Origin: Eubacterium sp.
Lineage (GTDB): Bacteria > Bacillota > Clostridia > Oscillospirales > Acutalibacteraceae
Assembly (NCBI GenBank): GCA_029059925.1
Contig: JAIDVA010000066.1
Span: 1 to 14,672 of the forward strand
Direction of reading: 5' to 3'
DNA: 14,672 nt
The notes beneath the pieces were generated by a model. It did not search any database. It was not told the origin of the DNA and was given only the letters and a program-made list of their open reading frames with translations. The translations under genes were made by a program, and so were the position numbers. Below, one piece after another: positions 1 to 5,986 of this stretch (positions within the stretch are counted from its first letter, which is position 1; each line of letters opens with the position of its first letter).

Positions 1-2
1 GA

Positions 3-50
3 ATAGAAATCCGAACCTGCCCAAAATGCAGCATAAAAGCGAATTTATGA
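3..50 (+). CDS. Possible C-terminal tail of an upstream gene (partial)
   Basis: One frame enters the window open and ends with TGA at 48-50. It reads IEIRTCPKCSIKANL, which contains a CxxC pair of zinc-ribbon type. Only 15 residues are visible, so the family cannot be named. A second frame (from base 2) stays open to TAG at 173-175 and contains an ATG at 26. Because both frames are open here, the assignment is weak. Confidence 0.2.
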   Translation: MEIRTCPKCSIKANL

Positions 51-140
51 AGTTTTCGCTGTTGCCTTGCGTCAGTATTCCGAGTATTTTTTTTACACAG
101 AGTAAGGGCAAATCAGCCTATTTTAACCACGGTTCGGATT
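8..140. repeat. Nested inverted repeats, possible structured RNA or gene end
   Basis: A perfect 10-base inverted repeat, AATCCGAACC at 8-17 and GGTTCGGATT at 131-140, encloses a second pairing, TGCCC 18-22 with GGGCA 106-110. Inside that is a small hairpin, AGCGAA 38-43 with TTCGCT 55-60. A 12-base palindrome, TTGCCTAGGCAA, follows at 149-160. The nesting suggests a folded RNA or the end of a mobile element. I recognise no known riboswitch or RNA family. No T-tract follows the outer arm, so it is not a simple terminator. Confidence 0.35.
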
Positions 141-220
141 ACTACTCATTGCCTAGGCAAATAAGATTGTCATAGAATCAATATGTAAAATTCACAAATT
201 AAAAGGATAGGAAATTGAAA

Positions 221-739
221 ATGATTAAATACAGAGATATAACACTGGAAGAACTGAATATGGATTTATTCAGCGATTTTATTCGTCATCAGGTTGTAAC
301 AAAGGTATGGCGCAGGGAAAACGGTGAATGGATTATTAAGGATGAGCCGTTTATTGATGATTGGTCGCCTGAGGATTTTGCTTTCGGAATTTCGTGCATA
401 CGCAATACAATAAAAACAGGCGGATTGCTTTACGGTGCTTTTTCTGACGGTAAGCTGAAGGGGTTTGTGTCTGTTGAATCTGAATTATTCGGCGGTGAAC
501 AGAAATATCTTGATTTAACCAGTATTCATGTATCCGAGGATATGCGCGGTAACGGAATAGGCAGACAGCTTTTTCTGAAAGCAAAGGAATGGGCAAGGAC
601 GAACGGTGCAAAAAAACTGTATATTTCTTCACACAGTGCTGTGGAAAGTCAGGCTTTTTACAAAAACATGGGCTGTGTTGAAGCAGAGGTATATAATAAA
701 GAGCATGTTGAAAAAGAGCCATTTGATGTTCAGCTGTAA
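221..739 (+). CDS. GNAT-family N-acetyltransferase
   Basis: A cytoplasmic acyltransferase that would move an acetyl group from acetyl-CoA to an amine; the substrate is unknown. The acetyl-CoA pyrophosphate-binding motif is clear as VSEDMRGNGIGRQLF (R-x-x-G-x-G) around residues 105-119. The following helix and the FYKNMGC segment near residue 150 are typical of GNAT motif B. The length of 172 residues is normal for a single-domain member. I chose ATG 221, which has AGGA at 209-212 eight bases upstream. A TTG at 215 with AAGGA at 203-207 is equally well spaced and would add two residues. A 51-base gap separates it from the next gene on the same strand. The family call is firm and the substrate is open. 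Confidence 0.85.
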   Translation: MIKYRDITLEELNMDLFSDFIRHQVVTKVWRRENGEWIIKDEPFIDDWSPEDFAFGISCIRNTIKTGGLLYGAFSDGKLKGFVSVESELFGGEQKYLDLTSIHVSEDMRGNGIGRQLFLKAKEWARTNGAKKLYISSHSAVESQAFYKNMGCVEAEVYNKEHVEKEPFDVQL

Positions 740-790
740 TGTTCTGTATAAACAATACAATTTACTATAAATGAATTAAAAGAGGAAAGT

Positions 791-1306
791 ATGATTATTT
801 TAATTGCAGGAGCATCGCATACAGGCAAAACGAATCTTGCACAAAGGCTGCTTGACAAATATAAATATCCATATTTGTCAATTGATCATTTAAAAATGGG
901 ACTGATTCGTAGCGGCAATACAGATTTAACACCTGAGTCTGATGATAATGTCTTAACAGCTTATCTTTGGAATATTGTTAAAGAAATGATAAAAACAGCG
1001 ATTGAAAATCATCAGAATCTTGTTGTTGAGGGCTGCTATATCCCATTTGATTGGGAAAAGGATTTCAGTAATGAATATTTAAAGGAAATCAGATATTACT
1101 GCCTCATAATGAGCAGAGAATATATTGATAATTATTTTGACGATATAAAGAAATTTGCAAGTGTAATCGAAAACCGCGGTGATGATTCCTGGTGCAGTAA
1201 GGAAATGGTTTTAAGAGATAATCTTTATAATCTTGAAATGTGCAAAAAGTATGACTGCAATTATATCCTGATTGATAAAAATTACAATGTTGATATTGAA
1301 CTGTGA
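791..1306 (+). CDS. Small P-loop NTPase, kinase-like (AAA/zeta-toxin-type fold)
   Basis: A 171-residue soluble protein with a Walker A motif, GASHTGKT, at residues 7-14 right after the first beta strand. SIDHLKMGLIR follows at about 31-41, in the place where small-molecule kinases carry the acceptor-binding aspartate. NLVVEGCYIP near 76-85 resembles the second core strand of adenylate-kinase or zeta-toxin-like folds. It probably phosphorylates a small molecule or nucleotide, but the substrate is not evident. AGAGGAAAG upstream supplies the ribosome binding site for ATG 791. The next gene starts 22 bases after the stop, so the two are probably co-transcribed. No antitoxin-like partner is visible, so a zeta toxin role is not supported. 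Confidence 0.7.
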   Translation: MIILIAGASHTGKTNLAQRLLDKYKYPYLSIDHLKMGLIRSGNTDLTPESDDNVLTAYLWNIVKEMIKTAIENHQNLVVEGCYIPFDWEKDFSNEYLKEIRYYCLIMSREYIDNYFDDIKKFASVIENRGDDSWCSKEMVLRDNLYNLEMCKKYDCNYILIDKNYNVDIEL

Positions 1307-1328
1307 TTTGAAGCGGAGGTGATTTACT

Positions 1329-1886
1329 GTGAGCAAAACAAAAAAATTATTTTTAACCGTGTTCTTTGTGATGCTTATTTTGACAGTTACATTTATTGTG
1401 CTTACAGTGACTACAGGCAATTCTGTCTGTTATACGCTTTCAATCACCTTTGGCACAGTTTTTTATCACTTTGCAATGAGATTGCTTGTCGGTAAATTTA
1501 CAGGTCATAAATTTAATTATAAAAGCCTCTGGTTTAAAGAAAAAAGTTTTGAAAAGCATTTGTATAAAGCTCTCAGGGTTAAAAAGTGGAAGGGCAAAAT
1601 GCCATCATATAATTCTAAAACATATATGACAAGGCTCATACCTTTAGAGGATATTGTCAATACAATGTGCAGAAATGAGGTAATACACGAAATAATTGCA
1701 TTGCTTAGCTTTGTACCGATATTGTTTTCGCTCGCTTTTGATGCATTTTTAGTGTTCGGCATAACTTCAATTATTGCCTGTATGTGTGATTTAACCTTTG
1801 TTGTTATGCAAAGATATAACCGCCCGAGAGTTGTCAGGCTGATGGAAAGGCAGCGTGAGCAAAAAGGCAGGGGGAATCAGATATGA
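1329..1886 (+). CDS. Membrane protein of the CrtO acyltransferase family (glycosyl-4,4'-diaponeurosporenoate acyltransferase-like)
   Basis: A 185-residue integral membrane protein. Two hydrophobic segments lie near residues 6-28 and 32-54. A conserved soluble stretch follows, with FEKHLYKALRVKKWKGKMP near 75-93. A hydrophobic region around 120-155 comes next, and it ends with VVMQRYNRPRVVRL. From memory, staphylococcal CrtO shows the same order: a KSFNFEKH-like stretch, V+KWK, an E-I/LIH-I segment, and a C-terminal QRYNRPR block. In Staphylococcus aureus CrtO attaches a fatty acid to the glycosylated carotenoid, the last step of staphyloxanthin synthesis. No carotenoid gene is in this window, so the acyl acceptor here is probably different. 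The GTG start at 1329 is preceded by GGAGGT at 1315-1320. The stop overlaps the next gene by four bases (ATGA), which implies translational coupling. Confidence 0.65.
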   Translation: MSKTKKLFLTVFFVMLILTVTFIVLTVTTGNSVCYTLSITFGTVFYHFAMRLLVGKFTGHKFNYKSLWFKEKSFEKHLYKALRVKKWKGKMPSYNSKTYMTRLIPLEDIVNTMCRNEVIHEIIALLSFVPILFSLAFDAFLVFGITSIIACMCDLTFVVMQRYNRPRVVRLMERQREQKGRGNQI

Positions 1887-2353
1887 GTTTCGGTTTTTCA
1901 TATATCGGTTTGATTTATTTATTAATGCTTTTTATACCCAATTTATTCTGGACAAAGAATAAGCCTGCGCATTATGATGAATATGTTAAAAACGAGAATA
2001 AAATACTTCGTATTTTTGAAAATATCGGACAGGCGCTTGTCACTTGTATTGTGTTGGTTTTTAAGGATTTTAACATAAAAACAAGCTCTTTTTGGATAAT
2101 ATGGCTTATACTTTCATTTGCTTTTATGATGCTTTACGAAATTTATTGGATTAAGTATTTTAAAAGTGAAAAGAATATGAGCGGTTTTTACAGCAGTTTG
2201 CTTGGAATACCCGTTGCAGGTGCGACCTTACCTGTTATTGCATTTTTTCTGCTGGGTATTTACGGCAAAAATTTTCTGCTCCTTATTGCAGTTGTCATAC
2301 TCGGAATCGGTCATATCGGCATACATATTGGTCACAAAAAGGAATTGTTATAA
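1883..2353 (+). CDS. Conserved hypothetical integral membrane protein
   Basis: A 156-residue protein with about four membrane segments: near residues 5-22 (GLIYLLMLFIPNLFW), 48-62, 70-90 (FWIIWLILSFAFMMLYEIYW) and 105-148. The last stretch holds two closely spaced hydrophobic helices. A charged loop, TKNKPAHYDEYVKNENK, lies near 24-40. I recall similar uncharacterised membrane proteins in Clostridia but know no function. The start overlaps the stop of the CrtO-like gene by four bases. The two membrane proteins may therefore act together, perhaps in lipid or glycolipid modification; that is inference only. The stop is followed directly by the structured leader of the next unit. Confidence 0.7.
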   Translation: MSFGFSYIGLIYLLMLFIPNLFWTKNKPAHYDEYVKNENKILRIFENIGQALVTCIVLVFKDFNIKTSSFWIIWLILSFAFMMLYEIYWIKYFKSEKNMSGFYSSLLGIPVAGATLPVIAFFLLGIYGKNFLLLIAVVILGIGHIGIHIGHKKELL

Positions 2354-2358
2354 ATTCA

Positions 2359-2364
2359 TATAAT
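2359..2364 (+). promoter_or_regulatory. Possible -10 box before the structured leader
   Basis: A perfect TATAAT lies just after the stop codon of the preceding gene. A transcript from it would begin near 2371, right at the foot of the first hairpin. No good -35 hexamer is found at 16-18 bases; the nearest TTGGTC at 2328-2333 is 25 bases away. The site is therefore only suggestive, and the leader could instead be read from upstream. Confidence 0.3.
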
Positions 2365-2401
2365 CCCCTCAGCAGGGCAAACTGTTATTGAGGTGATTAG
2401 T

Positions 2402-2458
2402 GTGAAAAATCACACTAATCTGATTATATTAACAGTTGCGGTGCCCAAAATTCATTAA
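2402..2458 (+). CDS. Candidate leader peptide (18 aa)
   Basis: A short frame with a GTG start, preceded by GAGGTG at 2390-2395 with a six-base spacer. The predicted peptide is MKNHTNLIILTVAVPKIH. Its ribosome binding site and first codons lie in the first hairpin of the structured leader, as in the leader peptides of translation attenuators. The TAA overlaps the ATG of a second tiny frame. At this length chance is possible. The well-spaced binding site and the position argue for translation. No residue run, such as a string of one amino acid, points to a specific sensed molecule. Confidence 0.4.
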   Translation: MKNHTNLIILTVAVPKIH

Positions 2459-2508
2459 TGCTGACGCTTATGAATTTTGACCGCTGCCAGTTCTTATTGC
2501 TTCCTTAA
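2458..2508 (+). CDS. Second tiny leader frame (16 aa), TAATG-coupled
   Basis: ATG 2458 overlaps the stop of the preceding 18-codon frame as TAATG, and the frame ends with TAA at 2506-2508. The peptide would be MLTLMNFDRCQFLLLP. It has no ribosome binding site of its own and could be translated only by re-initiation. Ribosomes moving through it would open stems 2 and 3 of the leader. Support is only its position and coupling, so it may be chance. Confidence 0.25.
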   Translation: MLTLMNFDRCQFLLLP

Positions 2509-2666
2509 TCTCGCACTGCGAGCGGTCGCAAACGAACCCCTCAAAATTTGCCTATGACATAATTTTGAGATGGCTGTAATCACCATTAACGCCTTGTCAG
2601 GCTACAACGAGGTGTTGATGATTTTTTTATGAAAGATTTGTAGCCTGAAAGGCTATGGTGATTAAA

Positions 2667-2954
2667 ATGGCAAAGCAAGGTATGAAACGACCTGAGCGAA
2701 CACATACGCAGGCAAGAAACGAAGCAGCACCTGTTCCTGAAATTCAAGGCAAGGCAAAGAGCGGAAAAAGGCATGCACGTGCAATCATTGCAGGTACACA
2801 TTCTCCGAGTCAGAAGGTGTATCATGCAGTGCCGTATTCTAAAAAGCAGACGCAGGAAAAGCCGATATCCGATGTGTATTCTGCTATAGATACTGATTTG
2901 GCGAGAGATAATCTTGAAAATGATATTACTGCCGCAGATTTACAGGATTTATAA
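2667..2954 (+). CDS. Small conserved-looking protein, basic N-terminus and acidic C-terminus; function unknown
   Basis: A 95-residue soluble protein with no membrane segment. The first two thirds are rich in Lys, Arg, His, Pro and Gln (for example MAKQGMKRPERTHTQ, and EIQGKAKSGKRHAR near 24-37), with an IIAGTHSPSQKVYH stretch in the middle. The C-terminus is acidic and ordered-looking: DTDLARDNLEND, then a final DLQDL. I have an impression of similar proteins in gut Clostridia but can give no name or function. ATG 2667 is preferred, with GGTGA at 2657-2661. ATG 2655 is in frame but lies within the pairing arm of the leader stem and lacks a good binding site. An intrinsic terminator follows six bases after the stop, so this is a one-gene unit behind an elaborate leader. 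Confidence 0.65.
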   Translation: MAKQGMKRPERTHTQARNEAAPVPEIQGKAKSGKRHARAIIAGTHSPSQKVYHAVPYSKKQTQEKPISDVYSAIDTDLARDNLENDITAADLQDL

Positions 2955-2960
2955 GCTTTT

Positions 2961-2990
2961 AAAGGAATGGTTTTAAGCCGTTCCTTTTTT
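2961..2990 (+). terminator. Intrinsic terminator after the 95-aa gene
   Basis: AAAGGAATGG 2961-2970 pairs with CCGTTCCTTT from 2978, closing over a TTTTAAG loop with one G-T pair. The right arm runs into six T residues ending at 2990. This ends the leader/95-aa unit and separates it from the next promoter. Confidence 0.85.
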
Positions 2991-3007
2991 ATATATCGTG
3001 ATGATTA

Positions 3008-3036
3008 TTGATTGCATATGCAAAGTGTGTTAAAAT
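3008..3036 (+). promoter_or_regulatory. Sigma-A promoter for the DGHH-protein gene
   Basis: TTGATT at 3008-3013, a 17-base spacer, and TAAAAT at 3031-3036 preceded by TG (3028-3029), which makes an extended -10. Transcription would start near 3043, just before the AAAGAGGTG ribosome binding site. This also shows that an in-frame TTG at 3008 is part of the promoter and not a start codon. Confidence 0.7.
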
Positions 3037-3061
3037 AAATTTAGGAAAGAGGTGCATTACT

Positions 3062-4375
3062 GTGCTGTTTAAAAAGCGAGAAAATAAATTGTATCTTGAT
3101 ATATTGGATAATGAAATAAAAACAGGCAGTATGTATAATCTGAAATCAGCAAGGCTTGTTTATGTGAAGGGGAAAGGTGCTCTTTCAGTCAGTCAAGATA
3201 CGATTGCAGATTCTTATTGGGGCAGCAGAACAATAAGCGAAATAAAGCTTAATGACGTACCTCTTATTCAAATCAATTCACCCGGATGTCCTACCTGTGA
3301 AAGCATTGTATCTACGGGGTACGGAATTGAAAAGGCAGAGTGCAGAGAGCTTGGCAGTATCAGTGATAAAATAAATTCTGATTTTGTATCACTTGATAAA
3401 TCCATTGAAGATTTAAAGTCGCTGCTTTTATTATTGGAAAGCGGTTTGTATATTATTGCGGACGCGCTGTGTTATCCTACGGACGGGGACGGGAATTTCT
3501 TCTGGGATGTTCCCAATGAGCCTGTAGAATGCAAGGCGACTGCCTGTGGCTATCTGTCAGAGACCTTTCAGACCGTCCCAGGCAATCCTGTGTTTTTGTA
3601 TCCTACGCAAAGCACAGACTGCTATAATGAGAATCGAGTTGAATATTATGAAAATATGTTTAATGAAATTTATAATGATAATCAGCCTCGAGCTGTAGTC
3701 TATAATTTCGGCGAATTTATTAACTTTATAATTGACGGTCACCATAAAGCGTGTGCAGCCGCTCTTGCAGGACAGCCCTTAAAATGTATAATGATTATTC
3801 CGTGTACCTGTCAGGGGTATACCTATAATAAAAAGGATAACGGAAAAGAATTGTCGTGTTTACAGTTCGGTCAGATTTATATGCCTGCACAGCAAATACC
3901 CGAAAAATACAGACCAAAATATCATTATAAAAAATTGGACATTCATAACAAAAGCAAAATGACGGCAGGGGATATCTGCCATAGAGAATGGGAGCCGGAA
4001 TACGTAAACGCGGTAAAAAAATACCCGTCATTTGAGGAGTTTGTCGATATGATTTCCTCTGATTTGTCGGCTGATGATATAACACAGGAGTTAATCAATC
4101 AAAATATCAGCCTTTGTGAATTTGACGATGAGGCACAGCAGAATTTAAAATCTATTCTGTGTATTTTGAAATTTAACAATGATAAAAGATTAAAGAGAAC
4201 GGCAATGGATTGTGCTGCAATGGAGCAGTATTGTTCAGTAAAAAAGCTGGCCATCTCTATTTTACTTGATATGAAGGACGATGATGAGGCAGAGCAGTTC
4301 TTCATTGACTACATAGTGAATTGTGATGATAAAAATGATCCTTTGCTTTCTGCCGCAAATTCCTTTTGGGATTGA
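3062..4375 (+). CDS. Uncharacterised protein with a ParB/sulfiredoxin-like DGHH motif
   Basis: A 437-residue soluble protein. I chose the GTG at 3062 because AAAGAGGTG lies just upstream and the further in-frame TTG falls in the promoter. The N-terminal 100 residues are beta-rich and include CPTC (a CxxC near residues 78-81). The middle carries FGEFINFIIDGHHKACAAAL, with D225-G226-H227-H228. This matches the (I/V)DGHHR phosphate-binding signature of ParB/Srx-type nucleotide-binding folds, except that K replaces the usual R. The C-terminal 120 residues look helical and HEAT-like, with repeated acidic helices. A nucleotide-dependent role is an inference from the motif alone. ParB itself is unlikely, because there is no helix-turn-helix and no parS or parA nearby. 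It is followed 42 bases later by a small gene on the same strand. Confidence 0.6.
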   Translation: MLFKKRENKLYLDILDNEIKTGSMYNLKSARLVYVKGKGALSVSQDTIADSYWGSRTISEIKLNDVPLIQINSPGCPTCESIVSTGYGIEKAECRELGSISDKINSDFVSLDKSIEDLKSLLLLLESGLYIIADALCYPTDGDGNFFWDVPNEPVECKATACGYLSETFQTVPGNPVFLYPTQSTDCYNENRVEYYENMFNEIYNDNQPRAVVYNFGEFINFIIDGHHKACAAALAGQPLKCIMIIPCTCQGYTYNKKDNGKELSCLQFGQIYMPAQQIPEKYRPKYHYKKLDIHNKSKMTAGDICHREWEPEYVNAVKKYPSFEEFVDMISSDLSADDITQELINQNISLCEFDDEAQQNLKSILCILKFNNDKRLKRTAMDCAAMEQYCSVKKLAISILLDMKDDDEAEQFFIDYIVNCDDKNDPLLSAANSFWD

Positions 4376-4417
4376 TTAAATTTATAAGCTGATTTTATTT
4401 GTATAGGAGGCTGAATT

Positions 4418-4774
4418 ATGGATAAGGGCATTGATTTATATAAGCATTTTATTGATGAGCTGGTAAAAATGTCGGAAAATTGTATTGATGCAAACAATGT
4501 AAAAAAGGGTGTTTTTATTGGTGATGTGTCAAAAAAAGAAGGCATGGATGCTGTTTTGCAAAAATTGTCAGATGAAGATAGAACCAATTTAGCGGCTTTT
4601 GTTTCGGATGTTTATACAGCAGGTATTTTTGATGTGCTGGATTATTTGGAATGGTTAAGGGAATGCAAAAATATGGAAATAAGAATAGAGGATACAGCAT
4701 TAGCTATGGACGAATTTGAGGGAATACAAAATGACTATATAGGCAGGCGGCAGGGTTGGCAGTGGAATAAATGA
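4418..4774 (+). CDS. Small hypothetical protein, DUF6547-like
   Basis: A 118-residue soluble, mainly helical, acidic protein. Its start is MDKGIDLYKHFIDELVKMSE, followed by NNVKKGVFIGDVSKKEGMD near 29-47. The end is aromatic: GRRQGWQWNK. The GVFIGDVSKK stretch and the Trp-rich tail resemble small proteins I associate with DUF6547, from memory only. No catalytic motif is evident. AGGAGG ends seven bases before ATG 4418. The stop lies just before the Cdd1-like gene, with which it is almost certainly co-transcribed. Confidence 0.6.
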   Translation: MDKGIDLYKHFIDELVKMSENCIDANNVKKGVFIGDVSKKEGMDAVLQKLSDEDRTNLAAFVSDVYTAGIFDVLDYLEWLRECKNMEIRIEDTALAMDEFEGIQNDYIGRRQGWQWNK

Positions 4775-4793
4775 TATGCAAAAGGAAAATAAA

Positions 4794-5057
4794 ATGCAAA
4801 CAGATTTAACAGTTATACCCTATGTGGGTAAAAGGACAAAGGAATCTTTGATGAATATAGGCATTGCCTGTGTTGAGGATTTGATAGGACAGGACCCTGA
4901 GGAGCTTTATGTTAAGGATTGCCTTGCTAAAGGCTTTCAGGTTGACAGGTGCCAGCTTTATCTTTTCAGAATGGCTGTGTATTATGCCGAGCATACCGAA
5001 TGGGAAGAAGAAAAGCTGAAATGGTGGTATTGGAAGTCCTATCCCGAAAACAAGTGA
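4794..5057 (+). CDS. Helix-hairpin-helix protein, Cdd1 (pathogenicity locus) family
   Basis: An 87-residue protein. The helix-hairpin-helix is IPYVGKRTKESLMNIGI at residues 8-24, which usually binds the DNA backbone without sequence specificity. QDPEELY and DRCQLYLFRMAVYYAE follow. This order and the conserved cysteine pair (DCLAKG, DRCQ) match the Cdd1 family, named from a clostridial pathogenicity locus and otherwise uncharacterised. I prefer ATG 4794, with AAGGA at 4782-4786 seven bases before it. ATG 4776 is in frame but has no clear binding site. The next gene begins 16 bases after the stop, so the protein may work with the radical SAM enzyme. Confidence 0.75.
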   Translation: MQTDLTVIPYVGKRTKESLMNIGIACVEDLIGQDPEELYVKDCLAKGFQVDRCQLYLFRMAVYYAEHTEWEEEKLKWWYWKSYPENK

Positions 5058-5073
5058 TAAGATTGGAGACAGT

Positions 5074-5967
5074 TTGGAATTTATAAAAGCAAAAACACTT
5101 CTGACAAAAGTCAAAAATGGTGATATGTGGTATGGTATTGATTATAATATGAATCTGTACCGCGGGTGCTCTCACGGCTGTATTTATTGTGACAGTAGGA
5201 GTAATTGTTATCATATAGATAATTTTGACGTTGTAAGAGGTAAGGAGAATGCTTTATCCATATTAGAAAATGAGCTTGTGAGAAAGAAGCAAAAGGGTGT
5301 AATCGGTATTGGCGCGATGTCGGATACCTACAATCCGCAGGAGCTTAAGTATGAATTAACAAGAGGAGCACTAAGGTTGATTGAAAAATACGGCTTTGGT
5401 GTATCTGTTGACACGAAAAGTGATTTGGTGTTGAGAGACATGGACTTGTTAAAAAAGATAAATGAGAAGAATGATGTTATTGTCAAGCTTACAATTACTA
5501 CACCAAATGATGATTTGTCAAGGATAATTGAGCCGAGAGTTTGTTCGTCCTCACAAAGATTTGAGACGGTAAAAGCTCTGAATGAAAATGGCATTTTTGC
5601 CGGTGTTATGATGAATCCGACTCTTCCGTTTATTACCGATAAGCCTGAAGATATCAGACAAATGGTATATCTGGCACATAAAAATGGTGCAAAATTTATT
5701 CATACCTTTTTAGGCATGACATTAAGAGAAAACCAAAGGGATTATTATTATCGGCAGCTCGCTAAGCATTTTCTGAATTTGAAGGATAGATACATAAAAG
5801 CCTATGGCGACAGATATGTCTGCAATGCACAGAATCATAATTATTTGTTTGGTATTTTTAAGAATGAATGTGATAAATACGGGATTCTGTATGATATGAA
5901 AGATATTATCAGAGCCTACAAAACACAGGCCGAAATCTATGAGCAGACTACATTTTTTAGTATTTGA
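5074..5967 (+). CDS. SPL-family radical SAM protein (COG1533 type)
   Basis: A 297-residue radical S-adenosylmethionine protein. The iron-sulfur ligands are visible as C32-x3-C36-x2-C39 in YRGCSHGCIYCDSR. GIGAMSDTYNPQE near 85-97 and VDTKSDLVLRD follow, as in the spore photoproduct lyase-like/'DNA repair photolyase' group. MMNPTLPFITD and the C-terminal FGIFKNECDKYGI are also typical of that group. Most members have no proven substrate, so DNA lesion repair is only suggested by the family name. The TTG start at 5074 has GGAG at 5064-5067 with a six-base spacer. A strong terminator begins 19 bases after the stop, so this is the last gene of the unit that starts at 3062. Confidence 0.8.
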   Translation: MEFIKAKTLLTKVKNGDMWYGIDYNMNLYRGCSHGCIYCDSRSNCYHIDNFDVVRGKENALSILENELVRKKQKGVIGIGAMSDTYNPQELKYELTRGALRLIEKYGFGVSVDTKSDLVLRDMDLLKKINEKNDVIVKLTITTPNDDLSRIIEPRVCSSSQRFETVKALNENGIFAGVMMNPTLPFITDKPEDIRQMVYLAHKNGAKFIHTFLGMTLRENQRDYYYRQLAKHFLNLKDRYIKAYGDRYVCNAQNHNYLFGIFKNECDKYGILYDMKDIIRAYKTQAEIYEQTTFFSI

Positions 5968-5986
5968 TATATTTATGATAAAAGCA

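Larger units (their letters stand above)
2366..2664 (+). promoter_or_regulatory. Large structured leader RNA with alternative hairpins, upstream of the 95-aa gene
   Basis: This stretch holds five strong stems. (1) GATTAGTGTG 2395-2404 pairs with CACACTAATC 2411-2420. It is extended by AACTGTTA 2380-2387 with TAACAGTT 2430-2437 and GGGCA 2375-2379 with TGCCC 2442-2446. (2) CAAAATTCAT 2446-2455 pairs with ATGAATTTTG 2470-2479. (3) GACCGCT 2479-2485 pairs with AGCGGTC 2521-2527. (4) CTCAAAATT 2540-2548 pairs with AATTTTGAG 2561-2569. (5) TAATCACCAT 2577-2586, GCCTT 2591-2595 and TCAGGCTACAA 2597-2607 pair with ATGGTGATTA 2655-2664, AAGGC 2649-2653 and TTGTAGCCTGA 2638-2648. Stem 5 buries the GGTGA ribosome binding site of the downstream gene. 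GGTGATTA also occurs at 2392-2399, so TAATCACC at 2577-2584 could pair with either copy. The layout resembles a translation-attenuation leader. I match it to no named riboswitch. Confidence 0.6.

Noticed and set aside
167..191. Promoter for the GNAT gene (TTGTCA at 167-172)
   Set aside because: No -10-like hexamer lies at 16-18 bases; the nearest TAAAAT is only 13 bases away.
351..755. 134-codon minus-strand frame opposite the acetyltransferase
   Set aside because: It is a shadow of the GNAT gene, with no recognisable protein features.
791..1306. Zeta-type toxin of a toxin-antitoxin pair
   Set aside because: A Walker A motif is present, but no small antitoxin gene lies next to it, and kinase-like proteins of this size are common without one.
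2395..2420. The 10-base-pair hairpin read as an intrinsic terminator of the preceding gene
   Set aside because: No T-tract follows the right arm, and the hairpin is nested inside a larger stem. It fits a leader element better.
2366..2664. Named riboswitch, T-box, IS605-type omega RNA or retron RNA
   Set aside because: No diagnostic conserved sequence of these classes is visible, and no TnpB/IscB or reverse transcriptase gene is adjacent.
2586..2825. Minus-strand frame across the leader and the 95-aa gene
   Set aside because: It is a Cys/Arg-rich shadow without a binding site, and the + strand gene is better supported.
3008..3061. TTG 3008 as start of the DGHH protein
   Set aside because: It coincides with a -35 box that has a well-placed extended -10, so it would lie upstream of the transcript start. 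GTG 3062 has AAAGAGGTG before it.
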